In this document: positions 44,098-53,637 of the stretch, piece by piece
How the letters are laid out: every line of letters starts with the position of its first letter
Numbering within the stretch: the first letter of the stretch is position 1
Source: Nematopogon swammerdamellus
Taxonomy: Eukaryota; Arthropoda; Insecta; Lepidoptera; Adelidae
NCBI GenBank assembly: GCA_946902875.1
Contig: OX336348.1
Coordinates: forward strand, 13,045,741 to 13,109,740
Direction of reading: 5' to 3'
DNA length: 64,000 nucleotides
Position numbers and translations under genes: made by a program
Notes under the pieces: generated by a model
Told to the model about the DNA's origin: nothing
The model's input: the letters and a program-made list of their open reading frames with translations, nothing else
Databases searched by the model: none

Positions 44098-45080
44098 TGA
44101 TGATATGCTGTCTCTGGGCAACATACATTGTTATGCAGATGACAGTACGGCACACGGATCCTACACCAGTCACCCTTCTGCCAGTCGGGATGTTGTGGAT
44201 GAGAAGAGGCGAAGACTTGTGTCTGAGCTCGAACACACACTCGGCTCTATTTCCGAATGGGGCCGTAGTAATTTGGTCGAGTTCAACGCTTCCAAGACCC
44301 AAGTTTGCGCGTTCAGTGCGAAGAGAGCGGCGTTCACACCGGCTCCTTCATTCCAAGGCACGTCGCTTAAATTAAGCGAACACCTCGGGGTCCTTGGAGT
44401 CGAACTGTCGCACGACCTGAACTTTCGTCGCCATATCGAGGGGAAGGCCAAGCTGGCTTCTAAAAAGCTGGGCGTACTCAATAAGGTGCGACGGTACTTC
44501 ACGCCGGACCAAAAGCTGCTTCTGTATAAATCGCAGATCAGGTCCTGCTTGGAGTACTGCTCGCACCTGTGGGATGGCTCTGCCAAATACCAGCTTGCGC
44601 CTCTAGACTCAATCCAGCGTCGAGCCGTGCGACTAGTGGGTGACCCCGAAGTGTCCTGCGATCTAGAACCACTGCAACACCGTAGGGATGTCGGCTCCCT
44701 AAGTGTGTTCTATCGCTTATTCCATGGGGAGTGCTCGGAGGAGCTGTTTAATGCGATCCCGCCGTCCCCTTTCCACCTTCGCACCACTGGGCAGGGATTG
44801 CATCCCTACACGCTGGACTGACCGCGGATGCGTACCAATCGATTCTGCAGATCTTTCCTCTACAGAACCGGTAAACTCTGGAACGCTCTCCCTGCCCATA
44901 TATTTCCCCCCAAGTACAGTCTCGGGTCCTTCAAGAGGGGCGTGAATGGGCACCTGTCAGGCCGGCATGGCATTCGCAACCCCCGCATACGACCGAATGT
45001 CCATGGGCGTCGTTAGACACCTTATGGGTGGCTCGGCGCCATATGTCGCGCTGTCAATAAAAAAAAAAAAAAAAAAAAAT
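44098..45080 (+). pseudogene. Jockey-type LINE, best J3 copy
   Basis: Starts DDMLSLGNIHCYADDSTAH and stays open for about 238 codons: RRRLVSELEHTLGSISEWG, HLGVLGVELSHDLNFRRHI, YKSQIRSCLEYCSHLWDGS, SIQRRAVRLVGDPEV, SLSVFYRLFHGECSEEL. A stop near 44820 and a frameshift precede LYRTGKLWNALPAHIFPP. Ends in a long A-run at 45059-45080. Confidence 0.85.
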
Positions 45081-45759
45081 TTTGCAGTTTGTGAAAAATC
45101 AACAAAATACTATGGTGTGTGGTTACCTTCAGCAAAACTTTTGTGATGTGGACTTTTTCAGCAATTTGCAGTTTAACACATATGGCGAATAATTCTGTAC
45201 CACTTCAATCTATTTCGATTATTCTTTTTTATGTAATATTACTAAAAATAATGAAATGAAAACTGTTTTAAAAAAAATAAAACCGACTTCCAAAAAAAAA
45301 ACCAGAACTAAGAAGTAATAAATACCTAATATTTTGAAATGTTCCCTGTCATTGTATTGAAATACATGAATCGATATTGTGATGTGATACTTATTCGGAC
45401 CCTTGTTTCATGAATATTCTAAATTTGAAATCTTTTCCGACCGGCCAGATGCACCCAATATATTATGGTACGAGTACCATCGAGCTGGTCTGATGATGGA
45501 GACGGAAGGTGGCCATAGGAACTGCTAAACTACACATGATAAACCCATCGTGTTTGGGCTCGTTGCATTTGTCTTCACGAGCAATTTACTTTAGACCTAG
45601 GAGATTCTCAATTCGACGGTATATTTTCTTTTTTTGGATGTTTGTTATGCGATTACTCCGTCAATTGGGGGCCGATTTTGAAAATTATTTTTTTGTTTGA
45701 AAGGGGATAACCCTGAGGTGCTCCCATTTTAATTTGGTCAAGATCGGATTGGAAAGCGA

Positions 45760-45796
45760 GGCGGAATCGCGAGGCCGAAGGCCGAGCGATTCCGCC
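45760..45796. repeat. GC-rich hairpin, second copy
   Basis: GGCGGAATCGC at 45760-45770 pairs with GCGATTCCGCC at 45786-45796 around GAGGCCGAAGGCCGA. Inverse orientation to 914-950. Confidence 0.8.
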
Positions 45797-45844
45797 GTGT
45801 ACATTAATAGCAAAAAATTACTAAAAAAAACTGTGAAATAAAAA

Positions 45845-46078
45845 AAATAATTAAAAAAATATAAAAACCGCCTTCAAAAATGTATGAAATAAAAAAAAAT
45901 GGAACCCTAGAGTTTAAGGCGGTGCTAAAGCAAGCAAAAATGATGCATGCAAGAAAACATGAGTGTATGATATCCTTTGTGATTTGTGTAGCCTTCTTTA
46001 GCACCGCCTTCAACTCTAGGGTTCCATTTTTTTTTATTTCATACATTTTTTGAAGGCGGTTTTTATATTTTTTTAAAT
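45845..46078. repeat. AT-rich hairpin of the Helitron-like repeat
   Basis: Arms with AAAAACCGCCTTCAAAAATG and AACCCTAGAGTTTAAGGCGG pair with their complements around a 90-base centre that includes ATGATGCATGCAAGAAAACA. Confidence 0.8.
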
Positions 46079-46085
46079 AGTTTTT

Positions 46086-46262
46086 ATTATTTGTTGTTAT
46101 ATCCGCCATAATAACACATACCTATTCTGTGAAAATTTCAACGGGCTACCTATTACAGTTCAAGAGATACAGCCCTCGGACAGGCGGACAGACAAACAGA
46201 CAGACGGCGTAGGCTTAGTAATAGGCTTCCGCACAGACATGGAACCCTAATAAATAAATTAA
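46086..46262. repeat. tRNA-like-headed repeat, right part
   Basis: Continues the piece at 43676-43924: CCGCCATAATAACACATACC, TCAACGGGCTACCTATTACA, GATACAGCCCTCGG, GCACAGACATGGAACCCTAA. Confidence 0.65.
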
Positions 46263-46289
46263 GAACTTTAATACCTACTACTACTATGT

Positions 46290-46618
46290 ACCGTGTGGGG
46301 CCGGTACTTTAAAAGAATAGCCCCACTGCATCTCTCCCCGTGTATGTCGTAAAAGGCGACTATGGGATATGACTCCCTTCTTATATTACTAGGTGGTAGG
46401 GTTTAACCCGCCCGGGTTGGTACCACCGCACTGAATGAAAGGTCGGTCGAAACGGCTATGTAAATAGTTTGTGTTTTCCGTCCAGTTCAGTGTAGCCGGC
46501 ACGACCGAAGGGAAGCACTGACGTGGCACCAAGTTCACCCGGTGTTATGGGCTGACATCACGGATGTTGTAGGTGATGTAGCCAACCGTGTCAGTTTCAA
46601 TAAAAAAAAATAAAAAAA
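46290..46618 (+). mobile_element. SINE, headless copy
   Basis: ACCGTGTGGGGCCGGTACTT, CATGTCGTAAAA-type block, GGTGGTAGGGTTTAACCCGC, GGTCGGTCGAAACGGCTATG and GCCAACCGTGTCAGTTTC, then A-rich tail. Nearly identical unit, inverted, at 32091-32414. Confidence 0.8.
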
Positions 46619-46834
46619 CCTACAATCACTGACATAGCTCAGTGCCTACCTACTATAAGTACGTATCTAGATAGACCCACGGCAGTGTCAGACAAGTTCG
46701 CAAAGCAACAGGGCGACGCGCACGCCACACACCGGCCGTAGGTTATATTATATTACACGAACCATCTCTGGCCATTTTCGACCCGAGGCGGCCATTCATG
46801 CTACTACGTCATATACATTTCATCAAACAAATTT

Positions 46835-49107
46835 TCCCAAAAAATTCTTCTTAAAATTGATATAAAGAATGCATTTAATTCAGTCGAGAGGGACACTATT
46901 TTAATTAGAATTAAAGATAAAGCCCCTGCCCTTCTTCCTTATCTTTGGCAATGCAATTCAAATCCACCTTTTCTTTTCTTTGGGACAAAAACCATCTCCT
47001 CCCAGGTCGGTGCCCAACAAGGAGATCCCCTAGGCCCACTAATATACAGGGTGTAAAAACGGCGAGTACATTAAATTTAGGAAATGATTATTGGGATCAA
47101 TAGTAACAAAAAAGTCTAATAACTTTTTTCTGAATTTCCATTAAATAAAAAGTTACTGTTTTCATACAAACTAATTATTTATTTGGTGTAAAAGGCTCTA
47201 ATGTTCCGCACGAACGTGGGAATGAAAGGCGCGCGGTGAGTGAGCAAGCAGTGACGAGTGCGCGGAGTGAGGAGATGCGCGGCGGAGGCGCGGAGTGAGT
47301 TTTTCGACCCCGACCGTTCCCGCTCCAGCACCCTCCCCCTGCGCACGTCAAATTACACTTGACGAAAACATAAATTTCAAAAATTTATATCTCCAAAACT
47401 AGAACCTTTAGAGAAAAACTTTGTTTCCTTTTTTATCTCGAAAAAACATGAGGATTGCGCTGGCGAAATTAATGTACTGCCCGTTACAACACCCTGTATA
47501 TTTAGTTTGGCAATACAACCAATTTTAGAAAAGATATCAAGTGAATTGAATATTTGGTATTTAGATGATGGACCGCTTGGAGGCCAAACAGCAAATGTTT
47601 TAAGTTATTGTAAAATGCTCATTAGTGAATTTAATTCAATTGGTCTTCAATTTAATACGAACAAATGTGAATTGATATTCTTAGGCAGCGATCCTATTGT
47701 CAGCAGTTTTCCAGCACTTCTTGATTTGCTACCTGGTCTCCACATAACCCATGCTCATGAGCTAGAATTATTAGGCGCCCCTATTTCTTCTGAAGCAACA
47801 CCCGGCTTTCTAGATAAGAAATTAACCATAATCGAGGAGATGTTAGGCCGCCTGCGCTCGCTGCATCCTCATGTTGGATATGTTTTGCTAAAAATTGGTT
47901 TGCAATGCCCAGAATGATATGCCTTACTCGAACATCTCCTACGTGGCTTTTTAAAGACCAAATTCGAAAAATAGATAAGTTTTTTCGACATTCTTTATAA
48001 ACTATCCTTAATATAAAATTAGACAATGACCAATGGATGCAGGCATCTTTACCCGTTCGCAGCGGAGGGATTGGTGTGCGTCGTATCGAGGACGTTGGAG
48101 TCCCGGCGTTTCTGGGCTCGGCTTTCGGAGTCACAGAACTTGTCACAGCCATATTACCACAAACTAGTGACAAGCCTGTGATTTGCTTCCTAGATGAGGC
48201 CATAAACGTCTGGAAGGCCCTGTGCCCAAATGAGGACTTACCACTCGCCAAAATTAGCCAAAAGGTTTGGGACCTGCCCGTAGTTACAGCTTTACATGAA
48301 TCTCTTCAAGAATCGGTCTCCCCCGTCGAACTAGCTCGGATAAAAGCAGTCTCCACTCCAGAATCAGGATGCTGGCTACATGCTATCCCGTCTCCTCAGA
48401 CCGGCACACTTTTGGATAGCAACATACTCCGCATAGCAATAGCATTACGCTTAGGTTGTGACGTTTGCCAACCCCATTTATGTGTTTGTGGAAATTCGGT
48501 CAACTCGAAAGGCCGCCATGGCCTAAGCTGTTGCAAAAGCGCAGGTAGGTTCTCTCGGCACGCCGCGCTGAATGAAATTATAAAAAGAGCCTTCAATTCA
48601 ATTCATGTTCCATCTATTCGAGAACCTGTTTGCCTAAGTAGGGAAGACGGGAAGAGGCCAGACGGAATGTCTTTGATTCATTGGTCCAGAGGCAGAGCCA
48701 TTGTTTGGGATGCGACGTGTGCAGATACTTTGGCAGATTCTCATGTGTCTGCCACATCTCGCCATGCTGGCGCCGCTGCGGAATCAGCAGCTCGCTCGAA
48801 GCACCTAAAGTACTTGACAATTAAGACCAATCACGATTTCGTGGCCTTTGCCGCCGAGACTTTAGGTGCTTGGAGCAAAGAGGCAAAGTCACTAACCTCC
48901 GTTTTAAGTCAAAAATTAATTGACCTGTCAGGCAATCTTAAGGCAGGGCAATACCTTAAACAGCGGATAGCAATCGCTATCCAGCGCGGGAATGCTGCGA
49001 GCGTTTTGGGTACCCTACGAGGAGAGAGTGACCAAAATTTGTGTGAAATTTTTTATGTTGTTTATGTTAGTTTTTATTTTCACATTTTTATATTACATTT
49101 ATATTAA
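46835..49107 (+). pseudogene. Nuclease-bearing LINE-like retroelement, split by a MITE
   Basis: Left part 46840-47045: KIDIKNAFNSVERDTIL, SSQVGAQQGDPLGPLIY. Right part from 47502: SLAIQPILEKISSELNI, WYLDDGPLGG (catalytic YLDD), FNTNKCELIFLGSDP; lesions near 47918-48030; then a 356-codon frame. The C-terminal part has a Cys/His cluster (CDVCQPHLCVCG...GRHGLSC, about residues 140-172) and GKRPDGMSL...RAIVWDATCADT (about 204-228), which resembles a PD-(D/E)XK nuclease. The family is widespread in invertebrates but I cannot name its clade. 5' truncated. Confidence 0.7.
47046..47497. mobile_element. MITE with ACAGGGTGT termini, second element
   Basis: ACAGGGTGT at the left and ACACCCTGT at the right, ATAT on both sides (47042-47045, 47498-47501; TA duplication equally possible). 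Excising it together with one copy of the duplication restores GPLIFSLAIQP in the surrounding RT. Body has a GC-rich centre and no coding capacity. Confidence 0.8.
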
Positions 49108-49500
49108 TTTTACATATATTATAACTATAAAAGGTAATAAAAATAAACAAAATTAATACAAACAAATAAAAAAATAAAAAGTTAAAGTTAGTTTATTATT
49201 AGTCTTAGTAGTTATTTGTTAATTTCATATTGTGCAATAAATATATTTTCCCTTATTGAAATGTTGCCTGTTTAAGACCCTCTTCTAATTACCAAATCTG
49301 AAATTTAAATAAAAACCCCTTACCATTCGCGAGTTAATGACGTCGGAAAATCACTATTTTCATCACTGACTGACTGACTGACTGGCTGGCTGACTGACTG
49401 ACTCATCAAAAGTTTAGAATACTTCCAGGTAACCTAGGAAATAAAAAATTGGTATGGAGGTAGGTTATTGGACGAATATAAAGGAAAAAGTCTGAAATCG
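49108..49500. other. AT-rich tail and dispersed repeat
   Basis: AT-rich 3' flank of the retroelement ending near GCAATAAATATATTTTCCC, then a repeat with (ACTG)n at 49365-49405. Confidence 0.45.
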
Positions 49501-49756
49501 TCATATTAAGCTGGCCACACACGGAGACTCCATTTCCAAGACGCCGCGTCCGGCGCGTTCGCTCGGATGCCGTCCATTTCTGCCACACACACGGAGACTC
49601 CGACTCCACGCCCGCGCCGCCGCGCCAGTGTCAGTGTGCGGCTCGACTTCTGTCCGTGTCCTATGACTCGTCTCAAATGCTCTTCGCTATGGAGGTCAAC
49701 GAATCGGAAGCGGAATTTTTACTGTTTGCAGCAGCTGCTTGCATGCATAGTGATAA
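49500..49756 (+). repeat. Harbinger-like 5' end fragment
   Basis: AAGCTGGCCACACACGGAG and a second CACACACGGAGACTCC precede an ATG whose frame MEVNESEAEFLLFAAAAC looks like the start of a Harbinger-type transposase. It is cut off by the giant palindrome. Related GCCACACACGGA ends occur at 61471-61725. Confidence 0.4.
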
Positions 49757-50301
49757 AAAAAATACGTAAAAAAACTTTTAAATTAAACGGTTTTATTAAA
49801 AATAGAAAACTAGAAAAAAACAGCTGTACAAAAAACTAGAAAATAATAAGGACACAAGCCTGGGCCTTCTTAAGATTTTACGTCTGGGTAAGAAATCGTG
49901 CAATACTAGCGTGCTGTCTTCTCATGTCGGATGCCAAAGGGCACATTGTGTCGCTGCGTCAGCGGAATAAGTAATAAATTGAGACTTTTAACAGACTAAT
50001 ATAAAAACGTGGGGCGCATGTTATTTATTACGCATATTATACGCCCCACGTTTTTATATTAGTCTGTTAAAAGTCTCAATTTATTACTTATTCCGCTGAC
50101 GCAGCGACACAATGTGCCCTTTGGCATCCGACATGAGAAGACAGCACGCTAGTATTGCACGATTTCTTACCCAGACGTAAAATCTTAAGAAGGCCCAGGC
50201 TTGTGTCCTTATTATTTTCTAGTTTTTTGTACAGCTGTTTTTTTCTAGTTTTCTATTTTTAATAAAACCGTTTAATTTAAAAGTTTTTTTACGTATTTTT
50301 T
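49757..50301. repeat. Giant palindrome, copy 2
   Basis: Arms of about 270 bases around a centre near 50029, near-identical to the palindrome at 37227-37781; arms here read TTAAATTAAACGG rather than TTAAGTTAAACGG, showing separate ageing with both arms kept alike. Confidence 0.9.
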
Positions 50302-50329
50302 TATTTACTCGTTTTTAGTTTGATTTTTG

Positions 50330-50795
50330 GCTCGTATCATTCATTACGTAAACTCGTCATCCTTTCCAACTCTCTCATTGCATCTTTGTTACTCGGTTTC
50401 TTACCTGTCAATTACTCACAATCAAGCTCCTCAATACATAACCCTTCTTAAGACTTTACGCGACTCAATGCAACATACGCTTGACCCTCCTCAAATAGTC
50501 TGGAGCCCAAATACACGACAGCACGGTCATAGAATACTTATAATACTGGCGTCACGGCACGGCACGGTCAACGGCACGGTCACGGCACGGTCAACAGTAT
50601 TGCCCTGCATTTTATGGACAGTGGAGGCCCATGACAAAATTATCGGTAACATCCGTCTCTCAGCTGTTCCATAATTAAACTTTGCTGGAAACTGTATGGC
50701 TTTAGGATGGATAAGGTGTCCGCCGTCTCTTTCAAAATCAATTTGAACAGATGGTATGTCTGTTTCATACTTTTGCGTTCGACAAGTATGGGACA
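50330..50795 (-). pseudogene. Helitron helicase C-terminal remnant, copy 2
   Basis: Minus strand: [58 protein letters not shown]. It then runs into an expansion of GGCACGGTC units at 50545-50595 that breaks the frame before YVALSRVKS. Here the PSVQID to FNYGTAE stretch is intact, unlike in copy 1. Confidence 0.8.
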
Positions 50796-50804
50796 CTCGT
50801 CCAA

Positions 50805-53105
50805 ACAAACCAAATGAGCCCAAACTCGAGGGGGTTACTAGTAACGGTTGAAGAGTTCCACTGTACACCTCCTGACTCCATCATCAGACCCTCGTCACCA
50901 AGTATAGTGATAAAAGTAAGGGATACTAGACCAAACCAACCCTATGAGCCTAAACTCGAGGGGATTACTAGTAACGGTTGAAGAGTTCCACTGTACACCT
51001 CCTGACTCCATCATCAGACCCTCGTCACCAAGTGTATTGGTAGAAGTAAGGGACACTCGTCCAAACCAACCATATGAGCCCAAACTCGAGAGTGGTTACT
51101 AGTAACCGTTGAAGAGTTCCACTGTACACCTCCTGACTCCATCATCAGACCCTCGTCATCAAGTGTATTGGTAGAAGTATGGGACACTCGTCCAAACCAA
51201 CCAAATGAGCCCAAACTCGAGGGGGTTACTAGTAACGGTTGAAGAGTTCCACTGTACAACTCCTGACTCCATCATCAGACCCTCGTCATCAAGTGTATTG
51301 GTAGAAGTATGGGACACTCGTCCAAACCAACCATATGAGCCCAAACTCGAAAGGGTTAATAGTAACGGTTGAAGAGTTCCACTGTACACCTCCTGACTCC
51401 ATCATCAGACCCTCGTCACCATGTGTATTGGTAGAAGTATGGAACACTCGTCCATACTAACCAAATGAGCCCAAACTCGAGGGGGTTACTAGTAACGGTT
51501 GAAGAGTTCCACTGTACACCTCCTGACTCCATCATCAGACCCTCGTCACCAATTGTATTGGTAGAAGTATGGGACACTCGTCCAAACCAACCATATGAGC
51601 CCAAACTCGAAAGGGTTAATAGTAACGGTTGAAGAGTTCCACTGTACACCTTCTGCCTCCATCATCAGACCCTCGTCACCAAGTATATTGATAGAACTAT
51701 GGGACACTCGTCCAAACCAATCAAATGAGCCCAAACTCGAAGGGGTTACTAGTAACGGTTGAAGAGTTCCACTGTACACCTCCTGACTCCATCATCAGAC
51801 CCTCGTCACCAAGTGTATTGGTAGAAGTATGGGACACTCGTCCAAACAAACAATATGAGCCCAAACTCGAGGGAGTTACTAGTAACGGTTGAAGAGTTCC
51901 ACTGTACACCTCCTGACTCCATCATCAGACCCTCGTCACCAAGTGTATTGGTAGAAGTATGGGACACTCGTCCAAACGAACCATATGAGCCCAAACTCGA
52001 GGGAGTTACTAGTAACGGTTGAAGAGTTCCACTGTCCACCTCCTGACTCCATCATCAGACCCTCGCCAAGTGTATTGGTAGAAGTATGGGACACTCGTCC
52101 AAACCAACCAAATGAGCCCAAACTCGAGGGGGTTACTAGTAACGGTTGAATAGTTCCACTGTACACCTCCTGACTCCATCATCAGACCCTCGTCACCATG
52201 TGTATTGGTAGAAGTATGGAACACTCGTCCATACTAACCAAATGAGCCCAAACTCGAGCGGGTTACTAGTAACGGTTGAAGAGTTCCAATGTCCACCTCC
52301 TGACTCCAACATCAGACCCTCGTCACCAAGTGTATTGGTAGAAGTATAGGACACTCGTTCAAACAAACCAAATGAGCCCATACTCGAGGGGGTTACTAGT
52401 AACGGTTGAAGAGTTCCACTGTACACCTCCTGATTCCATCATCAGACCCTCGTCACCAAGTGTATTGGTAGAAGTATGGGACACTCGTCCAAACCAACCA
52501 AATGAGCCCAAACTCGAGGGGGTTACTAGTAACGGTTGAAGAGTTCCACTGTACACCTCCTGACTTCATAATCAGACCCTCGTCACCGAGTATATTGGTA
52601 GAACTATGGGACACTCGTCCAAACCAACCAAATGAGCCCAAACTCGAGGGGGTTACTAGTAACGGTTGAAGAGTTCCACTGTACACCTCCTGACTCCATC
52701 ATCAGACTCTCGTCACCAAGTGTATTGGTAGAAGTATGGGACACTCGTCCAAACCAACCAAATGAGCCCAAACTCGAGGGGGTTACTAGTAACGGTTGAA
52801 GAGTTCCACTGTACACCTCCTGACTCCATCATCAGACCCTCGTCACCAAGTGTACTGGTAGAAGTATGGGACACTCTTCCAAACCAACCATATGAGCCCA
52901 AACTCGAGGGGGTTACTAGTAACGGTTGAAGAGTTCCACTGTCCACCTCCTGACTCCATCATCAGACCCTCGTCACCAAGTGTATTGGTAGAAGTATGGA
53001 ACACTCGTCCAAACCAACCATATGAGTCCAAACTCGAGGGGGTTACTAGTAACGGTTGAAGAGTTCCACTGTCCTCCTCCTGACTCCATCATCAGACCCT
53101 CGTTA
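50805..53105 (-). repeat. 130-bp minisatellite, array 2 (about 18 units)
   Basis: Complement of the unit at 35.6-36.8 kb: AAACTCGAGGGGGTTACTAG, GAAGAGTTCCACTGTACACC, CCTGACTCCATCATCAGACC, CCAAGTGTATTGGTAGAAGT. Units differ by scattered substitutions; some variants (for example ACCATGTGTATTGG) recur, which suggests block duplications. Confidence 0.95.
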
Positions 53106-53275
53106 CCAAGTTGAAATTATCATAATATTGTATTGTCACGAGAACTCAATGTGTGTGCAAAGTTTCATAAAAATCGGTTCAGTAGAAGTAGTTGAAAAAG
53201 TTGTCGCAAGATTTGAAACAAAGATAGTAACAAACAAACAAATATACGGAGTCAAGCTAAATAAAACCGTTTAAA

Positions 53276-53450
53276 AACTGTTTAAAAAAAACATTGAACG
53301 GACCTCAAAAAACAACTACTTAGAAATAAAAATGATTAAATAATTGAGTGGAAGGCGGTATAAAAGCACAAGAGGGCTTCATCTAAAAAAAATCTGGTGT
53401 GCTTTTGTGCCGCCTTCAACATAATTATTTAATAATAAGAAGAAAAGCTG
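53276..53450. repeat. Small hairpin and TAA-rich junction
   Basis: GAAGGCGGTATAAAAGCACAAG pairs with the complement near 53398-53418. It is followed by TTATTTAATAATAAG, a plausible TAA-type target just before the R4/Dong-type element. Confidence 0.55.
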
Positions 53451-53637
53451 TCAAGATGACATGTTTTGCAAAATCTGCCCTTAACAAGAAAATAATTTAA
53501 AAGGCAGCTGAAGGCGCCTTACCGGGCCCGCACAAAGCGCGGAACAATCACCAACGGCGCACGGCCCCGCAGTGCTGGAGTAAGCATGCGAGCCAGCACA
53601 GGAGTCGAAGCCCGGCGGCGCCTCAATAGCACAGCAC

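Larger units (their letters stand above)
43925..46085 (+). mobile_element. Helitron-like non-autonomous repeat, copy 2
   Basis: From AACCGACGACATC to the hairpin end TTTAAATAG. It carries the modules listed for copy 1 at 480-3165, including a single 130-bp-type monomer around 45480-45600 (GGTCTGATGATGGAGACGG, GTGTTTGGGCTCGTTG), the GC hairpin at 45760-45796 and an AT-rich hairpin at 45845-46078. A J3 LINE (44100-45080) is inserted in it, and it is itself inserted in a tRNA-like-headed repeat, with TTTTT at both edges. Confidence 0.65.
49757..53275 (-). mobile_element. Helitron-type cassette, copy 2 (inverted)
   Basis: Same module order as 35397-37781 when read on the minus strand, with a longer array (about 18 units). 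No piggyBac-like ends flank this copy. Confidence 0.75.

Noticed and set aside
45804..46109. 101-codon minus-strand hydrophobic protein
   Set aside because: Lies across the AT-rich hairpin of the Helitron-like repeat; its Phe/Lys-rich text follows from the A/T runs.
50805..53105. CRISPR-like regular array
   Set aside because: The whole 130-bp unit is repeated, without unique spacers, in a clearly eukaryotic context.
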